Source: Herbaspirillum hiltneri N3 | GTDB lineage: Bacteria > Pseudomonadota > Gammaproteobacteria > Burkholderiales > Burkholderiaceae_D | Length of the DNA stretch: 64,000 bases | Direction of reading: 5' to 3' | Assembly (NCBI RefSeq): GCF_001267925.1 | Contig: NZ_CP011409.1 | Span: forward strand, 3,968,001-4,032,000 | Shown: in pieces, positions 24,300 to 33,020 of the stretch | How the letters are laid out: every line of letters begins with the position of its first letter | Position numbering within the stretch: the stretch's first letter is position 1 | The notes under the pieces: generated by a model | What the model was told of the DNA's origin: nothing | Database searches by the model: none | What the model saw: only the letters and a program-made list of their open reading frames with translations | Translations under genes and position numbers: made by a program

Positions 24300-25004
24300 C
24301 GTTGCGGCTGGCGGCGTTGGCAGCGCCTTGATGCCCTTGGTCTGCGCCACGGTCAGGCTGGTGACGAAGCTGGCGACGTCGTAAGGCTTGCCGTCGCGCT
24401 CGCCGGCGGTCTTGTCGATGTGGTGCGCTTCCACGACATAGGTGCCTTCCCATGGCAGATCGAAGTTCACCAGGCCTTGTTCATTGGTGCGGCCTTCCTT
24501 GCCCCAGCCTGCCGAGGTAATGATGGAGATCTTGGTCTTGGCCAGCGGCTGGCCCTTGTAGACCAGCTTGAATTCGCCCGGCTTGCCGGTGGTCACGATA
24601 TCCAGCGTCAGGCGCGGCGCCTGTTCTGCGAAGCTGGTGACCAGGCGCGCGGCCGGAGTCCACAGGGTGCGCGCCATGGTGTCGCCGGTCTTGCGTTCGA
24701 GGATCGGATAGTGCGCTTCTTCTGCAACGATCGATTCGCCCTTGCCGGCGCGAGCGGATAACGCATAGGCGTTCTTGCCCTTGTTCACGTCCAGCGTCTT
24801 GTCGCCGTTGGCGCCCAGGAGCACGGCGCTCGGCTGCACGAAGCGGTCCAGCAGGCCCGGCGAAGTTTCGCGCAGGTTTTCGCCGAACTCGCCGAAGTAC
24901 AGGTTGGCGGACTTGGCGTCCTGCTGCAACCAGACGTGATGAGCCTGCGCGGACGCGGCCAACAGCAATGTGGACAGCAAGGCGGGAATGACGAGACGTT
25001 TCAT
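24288..25004 (-). CDS. Periplasmic DUF4198-family protein, metal-uptake associated
   Basis: This secreted protein has 238 residues. The signal peptide MKRLVIPALLSTLLLAASAQA would leave a mature N-terminus beginning HHVWLQ, a potential metal-binding end as in NikK-type DUF4198 proteins. The beta-rich body contains KGQPLAKTKISIITSAG and ERDGKPYDVASFV. Family members sit beside TonB receptors or transition-metal transporters. The ATG at 25004 is chosen for the AGGAAG before it. A strong Fur box lies about 93 bases upstream. The CruR-type gene follows on the same strand after a 244-base gap, so a shared transcript is possible but not shown. Confidence 0.85.
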   Translation of the reverse strand: MKRLVIPALLSTLLLAASAQAHHVWLQQDAKSANLYFGEFGENLRETSPGLLDRFVQPSAVLLGANGDKTLDVNKGKNAYALSARAGKGESIVAEEAHYPILERKTGDTMARTLWTPAARLVTSFAEQAPRLTLDIVTTGKPGEFKLVYKGQPLAKTKISIITSAGWGKEGRTNEQGLVNFDLPWEGTYVVEAHHIDKTAGERDGKPYDVASFVTSLTVAQTKGIKALPTPPAATPNK

Positions 25005-25096
25005 GTAATGCTTCCTTTCAGGGGCTAGGTGTTTTTTTATGATGAAAAACGACAAACTCTCTTCAACCTGGCTTGCGGCTTGGCATGTTTATTATC

Positions 25097-25115
25097 GAGA
25101 ATGATTATCATTATA
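25097..25115. promoter_or_regulatory. Fur box
   Basis: GAGAATGATTATCATTATA matches the 19-base Fur consensus GATAATGATAATCATTATC at 16 positions. It lies 93 bases before the DUF4198 gene and 147 bases before the divergent gamma-carbonic-anhydrase-like gene; the former is the likely target. Confidence 0.85.
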
Positions 25116-25261
25116 TCAGAGACTGACAAAACCCTGAATCCGAAAAGCCCCCTACAATGGGCGCCGCTCTTCACCGGCAAAACCTCGCGCCTTCCCCGGC
25201 GCAGGCAGCCGCAGTCCAATTTCAGGCCAGGTCACCCGGCCAGCTCAAGGAGAAAGTCCCC

Positions 25262-25822
25262 ATGCTTCGTCGCAATCCCTCCGGCGATATGCCGCAAGTC
25301 CACGAATCCGCTTACGTCGACCAGACCGCCATCCTGTGCGGCAAGGTCATCGTCCACGAAAATGTTTTCATCGGCCCCTATGCCGTCATCCGTGCCGATG
25401 AAGTCAACGAAAAAGGCGAGATGGACGCCATCGTCATCGGCGCCCATTCGAACATCCAGGACGGCGTGGTGATCCACTCCAAGTCCGGCGGCGCCGTCAC
25501 CATCGGCGAACGCACGTCGATCGCCCACCGCGCCATCGTGCATGGTCCCTGCACCGTCGGCCATGACGCCTTCATCGGTTTCAACAGCGTGCTGTTCAAT
25601 TGCGTGATCGGCGATGGTTGCGTAGTGCGCTACAACGCGGTGGTAGACGGCTGCAACCTGCCGCCGGGCTTCTACGTGCCGTCTACCTTGCGCATCGGCC
25701 CGCAGACCGATCTCGACGCCTTGCCGCGCGTGTCGGCGCAGGCTTCCGAATTTTCGGAAGACGTGGCCCGGACCAACAATGAACTGGTGCAGGGCTACAA
25801 GAAACTGCAGAACGAGTTCTGA
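25262..25822 (+). CDS. Gamma-carbonic-anhydrase-like hexapeptide-repeat protein
   Basis: This 186-residue protein is a left-handed beta helix made of hexapeptide repeats. It keeps the three metal-binding histidines of gamma carbonic anhydrases (His72 in VVIHSK, His89 and His94 in AHRAIVH), together with the conserved Arg (IRAD) and Gln (NIQDG). It could be an active trimeric carbonic anhydrase or a YrdA/PaaY-like relative. AAGGAG lies nine bases before the ATG at 25262. It is monocistronic and closed by a terminator. Confidence 0.85.
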   Translation: MLRRNPSGDMPQVHESAYVDQTAILCGKVIVHENVFIGPYAVIRADEVNEKGEMDAIVIGAHSNIQDGVVIHSKSGGAVTIGERTSIAHRAIVHGPCTVGHDAFIGFNSVLFNCVIGDGCVVRYNAVVDGCNLPPGFYVPSTLRIGPQTDLDALPRVSAQASEFSEDVARTNNELVQGYKKLQNEF

Positions 25823-25845
25823 TCGGATTTTTCCGATCGCCCATG

Positions 25846-25887
25846 AAAAATCCGGCCGCTCCTTGATAGAGGGGCCGGATTTTTTTA
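25846..25887. terminator. Bidirectional terminator
   Basis: AAAAATCCGGCC pairs with GGCCGGATTTTT around a 15-base loop, with T-runs on both strands. It separates the convergent carbonic-anhydrase-like and HIU-hydrolase genes. Confidence 0.85.
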
Positions 25888-25906
25888 CGTCCGTCGAGCG
25901 CTGTGT

Positions 25907-26260
25907 TCAGCTGCCGCGATACGTCGAATACGACCAAGGCGACACCACCAGCGGCACGTGGTAATTCTGTGCCGGGTCGGCGATGCCGAACGCCAGCACC
26001 ACTTCATCGACGAAACGCGGCGCCGGCAACTGCACGCCTTGCGCGGCAAAATAGTCGCCCGCGCCGAACACGAGTTCATAGCGTCCCTCCTGCAATTCGT
26101 CGCCTTGCAGCAACGGCGCATCGCAGCGGCCATCGCTGTTGGTGACGGCGTTTTTCAGCAAGACCTTCTCGTTGCCGCGGACCGCAAACAAGGCCACCTT
26201 GACGCCGACGCCCGGCTTGCCCTGGGTGACGTCCAGAACGTGGGTACTCAGTTTTCCCAT
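25907..26260 (-). CDS. uraH: 5-hydroxyisourate hydrolase (transthyretin-like)
   Basis: This 117-residue protein hydrolyses 5-hydroxyisourate, the product of urate oxidation, on the way to allantoin. The N-terminal LSTHVLDVTQGKPG (His7), Arg45 and the C-terminal YRGS are the diagnostic active-site motifs. No periplasmic signal is present. AGAGGAAA precedes the ATG at 26260 at good spacing. It is divergent from puuE, which acts on the allantoin formed downstream in the same pathway. Confidence 0.95.
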   Translation of the reverse strand: MGKLSTHVLDVTQGKPGVGVKVALFAVRGNEKVLLKNAVTNSDGRCDAPLLQGDELQEGRYELVFGAGDYFAAQGVQLPAPRFVDEVVLAFGIADPAQNYHVPLVVSPWSYSTYRGS

Positions 26261-26290
26261 TGTGTTTCCTCTCGTTGACAAATTTTGTAG

Positions 26291-26311
26291 ATCATTTCAG
26301 TCGCAAATGAT
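26291..26311. promoter_or_regulatory. Candidate operator of the purine-catabolism genes
   Basis: ATCATTT and AAATGAT are perfect seven-base arms with a seven-base spacer, in the 155-base gap between the divergent uraH and puuE genes. The form suits a dimeric repressor, but no regulator gene lies nearby. Confidence 0.55.
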
Positions 26312-26415
26312 ATACCGCTGTGATCAGGTCCATATACGTTCACCGTTATATCGGCAATCAATTCTGAAGACATAATTCGGCGAAGATGCAAAAAAACGAT
26401 TCCAAGGCAGGAGAC

Positions 26416-27375
26416 ATGACAGATCCCACTTACCCGCGCGACCTGGCCGGTTACGGCCGCACGCCCCCGCATGCACGCTGGCCCGGCGGCGCGCGCATCG
26501 CGTTGCAGTTCGTGCTCAACTACGAAGAAGGCGCGGAGAACAGCGTGCTCGACGGCGACGCCGGCTCGGAAACCTTCCTGTCTGAAATCATCGGCGCCCA
26601 GAGTTTCCCTGCGCGTCACATGAGCATGGAGTCGCTCTACGAATACGGATCGCGCGCCGGCCTGTGGCGTTTGCTGCGCCTGTTCGAGGAGCGCAGGCTG
26701 CCGTTGACCGTGTTCGGCGTGGCGCGCGCGCTGCAGCGCAATCCGGAAGCCACCGCCGCCTTCCTTGAACTGGGCCACGAAATCGCCTGCCACGGCCTGC
26801 GCTGGATCAGTTACCAGAACATCGACGAAGCCACCGAACGACGTCATATCGCCGAAGCCATCGCCATCATCAAGGACATCACCAACAACGCGCCGCTGGG
26901 CTGGTACACCGGCCGCGACTCACCCAACACCCGCCGTCTGGTGGCCGAACACGGCGGCATCGCCTATGACGCCGACAGCTACGCCGACGACCTGCCCTAT
27001 TGGGAAAACGTCCGGATCGGCAACGGCGCCTCGTCACAGCTGCAACCACGCCTGCAGCCGCAACTGATCGTGCCCTACACGCTCGACAGCAACGACATGC
27101 GCTTCGCCGCGCCGCAAGGTTTCAACACCGGCACGCAATTTTTCGACTACCTGAAAGACGCCTTCGACGTGCTGTACGCCGAAGGCGATCCGGCCGGGCT
27201 CGACCGCCCCAAGATGCTGTCGGTCGGCCTGCACTGCCGCATCGTCGGCAGGCCCGCACGCGCGGCGGCGCTGGCGCGATTCCTCGACTATGTGCAACGG
27301 CACGACAAGGTCTGGATCACGCGCCGCATCGACATCGCCGACCACTGGCGCGCGACACATCCGTTCAAAGTTTGA
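26416..27375 (+). CDS. puuE: Allantoinase, polysaccharide-deacetylase-like (PuuE)
   Basis: This 319-residue cytosolic enzyme hydrolyses allantoin to allantoate without a dinuclear metal centre. It belongs to the polysaccharide-deacetylase superfamily. PuuE-specific sequence includes YPRDLAGYGRTPPHARWPGG, NYEEGAENSVLDGD, ELGHEIACHGLRW and LGWYTGRDSPNTRRL. The ATG at 26416 is chosen because AGGAG precedes it; an ATG at 26386 lacks one. The Tsx-like porin gene follows after 73 bases on the same strand. Confidence 0.95.
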   Translation: MTDPTYPRDLAGYGRTPPHARWPGGARIALQFVLNYEEGAENSVLDGDAGSETFLSEIIGAQSFPARHMSMESLYEYGSRAGLWRLLRLFEERRLPLTVFGVARALQRNPEATAAFLELGHEIACHGLRWISYQNIDEATERRHIAEAIAIIKDITNNAPLGWYTGRDSPNTRRLVAEHGGIAYDADSYADDLPYWENVRIGNGASSQLQPRLQPQLIVPYTLDSNDMRFAAPQGFNTGTQFFDYLKDAFDVLYAEGDPAGLDRPKMLSVGLHCRIVGRPARAAALARFLDYVQRHDKVWITRRIDIADHWRATHPFKV

Positions 27376-27448
27376 TCTACCGCCGTGGCGGCTCCACGGA
27401 AAACCATAAAAAAGCAATACACATATACCATTCAATGGAGGAGACACC

Positions 27449-28294
27449 ATGCAGCAAGCAAACGCAATCGTGCGCACGCCACTGGGCAGACATCTCGCAG
27501 CCGGCCTGATCGGAGTGTCGGCACTGGCCGCCGTGCAGCACGCGCACGGCGCCGACTGGAGCGACAATTCCATCGGCTACCGCTACGGCACCAAGTTCGC
27601 GGAGCCGTTCAACACGCAGGACATCAGCAAGAACATCATCAATTTCACGCATGCCAGCGGCTACAAGTACGGCACCAATTTCCTCAACGTCGACTTCCTC
27701 ATGTCCGACAACAAGGACAGCAACGCGCAGGAAGCCTACCTCACTTACCGCCACACGCTCGACATCGGCAAGATCAGCGGCAAGGACCTGGCGTTCGGTC
27801 CGGCGCGCGGCGTCGGCTTCACGCTGGGCGTCGACCTCAACACCAAGAACGATCCGGGTTACGGCTCCAAGAAGCGCATGTGGGTCGCAGGTCCGACGCT
27901 GATGATGGACGTACCTGGCTTCCTCAACCTCAGCATCTTTGCGCTCTGGGAAAGCAACAAGCCGGTCGGCATCGCCAACCGCTACTCCTACGACACGCAT
28001 CCGATGTTCAACGCGGCCTGGGGGATTCCGTTCGGCACCAGCGGCTTCGCGTTCGAAGGCTACATGAACTACATCGCCGCCAAGGGCAAGGATGAGTTCG
28101 GCAACAGCACCAGCCCGGAACTGAACTTCGACGGCCAGATCATGTACGACGTCGGCACTCCGCTAGGCATGGGCAAGAACACCTTCCGCGTCGGCCTGGA
28201 ATATCAATACTGGCGCAACAAGTTCGGCAACCGCTCGACGGTGCCGGGCTCGTTCGCCAAGACGCCGATGCTGCGCGCCGAATATCACTTCTAG
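27449..28294 (+). CDS. Tsx-like nucleoside-specific outer-membrane channel
   Basis: This 281-residue protein has a signal peptide (about residues 1-35, ending AHGA) and a beta barrel of about twelve strands that ends in the outer-membrane signature AEYHF. Sequence such as GYRYGTKFAEPFN and NFTHASGYKYGTNFLNVDFLMSD (quoted as separate short pieces) fits the Tsx/OmpK family. GGAGGA lies just before the ATG. Its place after puuE suggests uptake of nucleosides, purines or allantoin across the outer membrane; this substrate is inferred. Confidence 0.85.
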   Translation: MQQANAIVRTPLGRHLAAGLIGVSALAAVQHAHGADWSDNSIGYRYGTKFAEPFNTQDISKNIINFTHASGYKYGTNFLNVDFLMSDNKDSNAQEAYLTYRHTLDIGKISGKDLAFGPARGVGFTLGVDLNTKNDPGYGSKKRMWVAGPTLMMDVPGFLNLSIFALWESNKPVGIANRYSYDTHPMFNAAWGIPFGTSGFAFEGYMNYIAAKGKDEFGNSTSPELNFDGQIMYDVGTPLGMGKNTFRVGLEYQYWRNKFGNRSTVPGSFAKTPMLRAEYHF

Positions 28295-28314
28295 AACCTG
28301 GACGTAAAATGCAG

Positions 28315-28341
28315 AGGGGACGCGCTTGCGTCCCCTTTTTT
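28315..28341 (+). terminator. Intrinsic terminator of the porin gene
   Basis: GGGGACGC/GCGTCCCC with a four-base loop is followed by six T, 20 bases after the porin stop. There is no T-run on the other strand. Confidence 0.9.
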
Positions 28342-28374
28342 GTTCCTCGCCGAGATTACCGATGACCGATTGTT

Positions 28375-30009
28375 CTATTCGGACAACACCGTCTCCACCT
28401 TTTCATTCGGCGTGAACCGGATCAGCGGCACCCGCCGCACCATCCACAATCCGATCAGCGCCGACACGACGGCCAGCGCGATGCCCATGTGGATAGCGCC
28501 GACCAGCGCCTCGCGCGCAGCCTCCAGCAAGGCCGAGCCGTTGTGTCCCGCTTGCAGCATTTGCGCCAGCAGCGTCGACTGGATGTCGTGGTTGACGAGG
28601 ATTTCCGGGTCCTTGAATTCAGCCAGCCATTGGGCGGCGTGATCGCTTTCCAGCGCACGTTCCACGCCGCTGCCGTACATCTGCGTGACCAATGTGCCGG
28701 TCACGGCGGTACCGAGCATGCCGCCGATCATGCGCAGCGATTGCAGCAAGGCGGTAGCGATGCCGAGATGTTCGCGGCTTGCAGCCTGCTGGGCGAAGAC
28801 GGTCAGGTTGGGCAACACCAGCCCAAGACCAAAGCCGCCGGCCAGCATCGTCGCCAGCATGAAACCGGTCGGCGTATCGCGTTGCGACAGCACGATACCC
28901 AGGCAGGACAGCGCAATCAGAACGAAGCCCACGTACATCATCATGTTGGGATTGGGAATGCGGGTGACGATGCGGCCGTTGACGATGCTCGCCACGGTGA
29001 TACAGGCCACCAGCGGCGTGATCAGCAGACCCGCTTCGCGCGGCGACATCCCGAAGCCGCCTTGGAACAGCAGCGGTGCATACATCAGCATCGAGAACAT
29101 CGAAAAGCCGGCCAGCACCGACAACAGGAACAGGCTGGAGAGCGCCGGGTCCTTGAACATTTCAAACGGGACGATAGGTTGCTCGACGCGGCGCTCCCAT
29201 TTCCACAAGGCGTAAAACGCACCGATGGCGACCACCAGCAAAGCCAGCATGCCGCCGGTCAGGCCGCGCTTCGGGAACAATTCCACCAGCAGTTGCAGGC
29301 TGCCCAGCGAGACTGAAATCAATACGGCGCCGATCCAGTCGAGGCGGATCTTGCCGGCATTCTTGTGGTGACGGATGTGCGGGATGTAGCGCATCGCAAA
29401 AAACAGCGACACCAGGCCCACCGGCAAATTGACGTAGAAGGTCCAGCGCCAGCCCAGCGATTGCGTCAGGAAACCGCCCAGCGACGGTCCCACCGAGGTC
29501 GCGATGCCGTAAGCCGCGCTGAGGATGATTTGCCAGCGCAGGCGAATGTGCGGATCGGGGAACAGATCCGCCGCCGAGGCGAACGCGGTGCCAACCAGCA
29601 TGCCGCCGCCGATGCCTTGCAGGCCGCGCGCCAGCACCAGGAATAGCATGCTGTCGGCCATGCCGCACAGCATGGAGGCAATCACGAAGATGATGATGGA
29701 GGCGATCAGGAAAGGCTTGCGGCCGAAATAATCGCCAAGCCGGCCGAAGATCGGCACGGTGATCACCGACGTCAGAAGATAGGAAGTCGCCACCCAGGCG
29801 TACAAATCGAAACCCTTGAGCTCGGCGACGATGGTCGGCAAAGCGGTGCCGACGATGGTCTGGTCCAGCGCCACCAGCATGATGACGAAGCAGATGCCGA
29901 GCGTGGCCATCAGGGATTCGCGGAAAGGCAAGACTTGACCGCTTGAATGAGCGGCTTCTTTATGTGGAGACATGGCGGGAGAATCGATGGCCGGTGCCGA
30001 TCGACGCAT
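28375..30009 (-). CDS. MFS drug exporter, DHA2 (EmrB/QacA) type
   Basis: This inner-membrane proton antiporter of 544 residues has about fourteen membrane segments. Motif D1-like LDQTIVGTALPTIV in TM1, motif A FGRLGDYFGRKPFL, motif B LVLARGLQGIGGGML and motif C ATSVGPSLGGFL are all present, so it is probably an active multidrug or toxin exporter. No membrane-fusion partner is adjacent, so TolC coupling is not implied. The start at 30009 is the longest; an ATG at 29973 (MSPHKEAA) is a good alternative because neither has a clear ribosome-binding site. Confidence 0.9.
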   Translation of the reverse strand: MRRSAPAIDSPAMSPHKEAAHSSGQVLPFRESLMATLGICFVIMLVALDQTIVGTALPTIVAELKGFDLYAWVATSYLLTSVITVPIFGRLGDYFGRKPFLIASIIIFVIASMLCGMADSMLFLVLARGLQGIGGGMLVGTAFASAADLFPDPHIRLRWQIILSAAYGIATSVGPSLGGFLTQSLGWRWTFYVNLPVGLVSLFFAMRYIPHIRHHKNAGKIRLDWIGAVLISVSLGSLQLLVELFPKRGLTGGMLALLVVAIGAFYALWKWERRVEQPIVPFEMFKDPALSSLFLLSVLAGFSMFSMLMYAPLLFQGGFGMSPREAGLLITPLVACITVASIVNGRIVTRIPNPNMMMYVGFVLIALSCLGIVLSQRDTPTGFMLATMLAGGFGLGLVLPNLTVFAQQAASREHLGIATALLQSLRMIGGMLGTAVTGTLVTQMYGSGVERALESDHAAQWLAEFKDPEILVNHDIQSTLLAQMLQAGHNGSALLEAAREALVGAIHMGIALAVVSALIGLWMVRRVPLIRFTPNEKVETVLSE

Positions 30010-30369
30010 GTTGGCGATTCGACAAGCAACCAGAGCGACTTGTCTTGCGCGACCACAGGCGTCTCAGGCTCCAGCCTGAAGTGACTGAACGGCTATTTTA
30101 ACAATTGCCGGCGATCTCTGCCGCAGACGCGCTGAAAGCCGATCGAAAACGTCGATGCCCGGATGTGAGACAACACCTCCGTGTCGTCCGACGGTTGCAA
30201 ATCCCGGCTGTTGCGCACGTGGAAACGCTGGGGCGCGACGAGCTGTGCAAGGGAAATGATCCGCGCCCGTGTGCGCACATATGACTCGGCGTTTGAGCCA
30301 ATGGCGCAAACGCCGGTGACGGCGGAAACAGACATGGCAGGCATGTCCGGCGTCCTTGCGAAACGAGCC
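30010..30369. other. Gene-free stretch with strong hairpins
   Basis: No convincing gene is seen. The stretch holds a perfect nine-base inverted repeat, CGGCGTTTG/CAAACGCCG (30287-30295 and 30307-30315), without a T-run, and a perfect palindrome TGTGCGCACA at 30270-30279. The hairpin lies 55 bases past the pmbA stop and may protect or end that transcript. Confidence 0.4.
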
Positions 30370-31734
30370 TCAGTCGCCGGCGATGGTCATGCTTTCCAGC
30401 AGGATGGAGCCGGTTTCCTTGGTGCCGCGGATCAGGGTGTCGTTGCCGATGGCGACGATCTGGCGCAGCATGTCTTTCATGTTGCCGGCGATGGTAATTT
30501 CTTCCACCGGATACTGGATCACGCCCTTCTCGACCCAGTAGCCCGATGCGCCGCGCGAATAGTCACCGGTCACGTAATTCACGCCCTGCCCCATCAGCTC
30601 CGTCACCAGCAGGCCGGTGCCGAGTTTCTTCAGCATGCCCTTGAAATTGTCGGACGCAGTAGTCAGCGATGAAGTGATCGACAGGTTGTGCGAACCGCCG
30701 GAGTTGCCGGTGGTTTCCATACCCAGCTTGCGCGCGGAATAGGTCGACAGGAAATAGCCTTGCACAACGCCGTCCCTGACCACCTCTCGGCGATGCGTCT
30801 TGACGCCTTCATCATCGAAGGGAGCCGAACCGACGCCGCCGATGACGTGCGGATCTTCGAGGATCTGGATATGGTCGGGCAACACTTGCTTGCCCAGCGA
30901 ATCGAGCAGGAACGTCGATTTTCGATACAGCGCACCGCCCGACACCGCTTGCACGAAAGCGCCCAGCAAACCTGCCGCCAGCGGCGCCTCGAACAGCACC
31001 GGACACTTGCGCGTGGACAGCTTGCAGGCATTCAGGCGCGCCAATGCACGTTCGGCGGCATAGCGGCCGATGGCTTCCGGCTTGGCCAGCTTCTTCGGAT
31101 CGCGCATCGACGAATACCAGTCGTCGCGCTGCATGTTGGAACCCTTGCCTGCGATCGGCGCCACTGAAATGGTGTGGCGCGAGAACGGATAGCCGCCGAT
31201 GAAGCCGCGCGAATTGGCGGCGACGAAATGCGATTGCTGCGCGTAGACGCTCGCGCCTTCGCTGTTGGTGATGCGCTTGTCGACCGACAGCGCTGCGGCC
31301 TCGCAGCGCTGCGCCAGCTCGACGGCTTCTTCGGCGCTAATCAGCCACGGCGTGCACAGCTTGAGATCGCGCGGATGGAATTCGAGGTTTTCTTCGTCAG
31401 GCAGGCCGGCGCAGTCGTCGATCGCGGTGAAGCGCGCGATGTTGTAGGCGGCTTCCACGGTTTCCTTGAGCGCCTGCTGCGAAAAGTCCGAAGTGCTGGC
31501 GTTGCCGCGACGCACATTGCGGCCTTCGCCCAGATAAACGGTGACGCCGATACCCTTGTCCTTGTTCTGCTCGATGGTCTCGACCTTGCCCTTGCGTACC
31601 GCTACCGACAGTCCGCTGCCCTCGCTGATGTCAACCGCCGCATCCGACGCGCCTTTTTCCTTGGCATAACGCAACACATCCTGTGCAAGCTGCTTCAATT
31701 GGTCTTGACTGTGGGTAAATACGGTATCGCTCAT
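30370..31734 (-). CDS. pmbA: Metalloprotease-associated protein PmbA (TldE)
   Basis: This 454-residue protein is the TldE partner of the TldD/TldE protease, which processes unfolded peptides and, in some bacteria, modified peptide antibiotics. It has the family features (EGSGLSVAVRKGKVETIEQN near the N-terminus split over residues 39-58, then TTGNSGGSHNLSI and a C-terminal GNMKDMLRQIVAIGND) and, as expected for TldE, no HExxH zinc motif. tldD is not in this window. The divergent neighbour darP is a common companion of pmbA in Proteobacteria. Confidence 0.95.
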   Translation of the reverse strand: MSDTVFTHSQDQLKQLAQDVLRYAKEKGASDAAVDISEGSGLSVAVRKGKVETIEQNKDKGIGVTVYLGEGRNVRRGNASTSDFSQQALKETVEAAYNIARFTAIDDCAGLPDEENLEFHPRDLKLCTPWLISAEEAVELAQRCEAAALSVDKRITNSEGASVYAQQSHFVAANSRGFIGGYPFSRHTISVAPIAGKGSNMQRDDWYSSMRDPKKLAKPEAIGRYAAERALARLNACKLSTRKCPVLFEAPLAAGLLGAFVQAVSGGALYRKSTFLLDSLGKQVLPDHIQILEDPHVIGGVGSAPFDDEGVKTHRREVVRDGVVQGYFLSTYSARKLGMETTGNSGGSHNLSITSSLTTASDNFKGMLKKLGTGLLVTELMGQGVNYVTGDYSRGASGYWVEKGVIQYPVEEITIAGNMKDMLRQIVAIGNDTLIRGTKETGSILLESMTIAGD

Positions 31735-31803
31735 TGGGCTGTTTTCTTCGGAATGCGTATAAAACGGGTATGATAGCAGTCGTTTAGCTTATTTTTCTGA
31801 ATC

Positions 31804-32406
31804 ATGCCAAATCCCAATCGCGGGTCCTGCGGCTTCCAATCCAACGAATTCGAGCAGGAATACGACCGTCCCTCCAAATCCCAGCTGAAACGCGATATGA
31901 CCGCGTTGCAGAAACTGGGCGAAGAACTGGTTGCCGAGCCGCGCGACCGCGTCAAGCGCGTCCCCATGCCCGAAGATGTGCGTGACGCCATCCTCGAATG
32001 CCAGCAGATCAAGGATCACGAAGGTCGCCGCCGCCAGATGCAATACGTCGGCAAGAAGATGCGCACCCTGGAGGAAGACGAGATCGCCGCCATCCAGAGG
32101 ACGCTCGACAGCTGGCGCGGCCTGTCCAAAGCGGATACCGCCGCCATGCACGCGCTCGAACGCCGTCGCGAGAAGTTGCTGAAAGACGACAACGCCCTCA
32201 CCGAATTACTTGCCCAGCATCCCGATCTCGACGTGCAGCACGTGCGCACGCTGATTCGCAATGCGCGCAAGGAGCAGGCCGAGAACAAGCCGCCCAAGGC
32301 GTATCGCGAAATTTTCCAGATCCTCAAGCAACTGCAGGCTGCGTCGCGTGGCGGCAATGCTGCGGGAGATGACGCGGACGAATTGAACGATGAGCAAGAA
32401 GACTGA
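31804..32406 (+). CDS. darP: Ribosome-associated protein DarP/YjgA (DUF615)
   Basis: This 200-residue, highly charged, helical cytosolic protein joins late 50S ribosomal precursors and aids assembly (known for E. coli YjgA/DarP). The family start YDRPSKSQLKRDMTALQKLGEEL is present over residues 21-43, followed by VPMPEDVRDAILECQQIKDHEGRRRQ-type helices. Its last 17 bases overlap the mog gene, so the two are co-transcribed and probably co-translated. Confidence 0.95.
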   Translation: MPNPNRGSCGFQSNEFEQEYDRPSKSQLKRDMTALQKLGEELVAEPRDRVKRVPMPEDVRDAILECQQIKDHEGRRRQMQYVGKKMRTLEEDEIAAIQRTLDSWRGLSKADTAAMHALERRREKLLKDDNALTELLAQHPDLDVQHVRTLIRNARKEQAENKPPKAYREIFQILKQLQAASRGGNAAGDDADELNDEQED

Positions 32407-33013
32407 TCCGGATGAACTGCTGATCGGCTTGGTGTCGATCTCTGATCGTGCTTCCGGTGGCGTCTATGAAGACAAGGGCATTCCGGCCTTGCAAGAATGG
32501 TTCGGCGCCGCGCTGGCCAGTCCCTGGCGCATGGAAACCCGCCTGATCCCCGACGACCGCGCACAAATCGAACAGACGCTCATCGAACTGGTGGATGTAG
32601 TCGGTTGCGATCTGGTGCTGACTACAGGCGGCACCGGCCCTTCGCGCCGCGACGTCACGCCGGAAGCCACGCTGGCGGTAGGCACCAAGGAAATGCCGGG
32701 CTTCGGAGAGCAGATGCGCCAGATCAGCCTGCAATTCGTGCCGACCGCGATCCTCTCGCGCCAGGTCGCGGTGATTCGCGAAATCAACGATGGCGCCGAT
32801 CGCGCCGCCCTGATCATGAACCTGCCCGGCCAGCCCAAGTCCATCCGCGAAACGCTGGAAGGCGTCAAGGACGCCGACGGCAAACAACAGGTCGCCGGCA
32901 TTTTCGCCGCCGTGCCTTACTGCATCGATCTCATCGGCGGCCCCTACATCGAGACCAACGAAACGGTCTGCAAGGCCTTCCGTCCCAAATCGGCGATCCG
33001 CCCGGCCAAATAG
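32390..33013 (+). CDS. mog: Molybdopterin adenylyltransferase
   Basis: This 207-residue enzyme adenylates molybdopterin before molybdenum insertion. The MoaB/Mog-fold signatures TTGGTGPSRRDVTPEA and NLPGQPKSIRETL are intact, and the C-terminus (VPYCIDLIGGPYIET) is the Mog-specific extension. The ATG lies inside the end of darP with a 17-base overlap. The link to ribosome assembly has no obvious logic beyond shared transcription. Confidence 0.95.
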   Translation: MSKKTDPDELLIGLVSISDRASGGVYEDKGIPALQEWFGAALASPWRMETRLIPDDRAQIEQTLIELVDVVGCDLVLTTGGTGPSRRDVTPEATLAVGTKEMPGFGEQMRQISLQFVPTAILSRQVAVIREINDGADRAALIMNLPGQPKSIRETLEGVKDADGKQQVAGIFAAVPYCIDLIGGPYIETNETVCKAFRPKSAIRPAK

Positions 33014-33020
33014 TCCGTCC

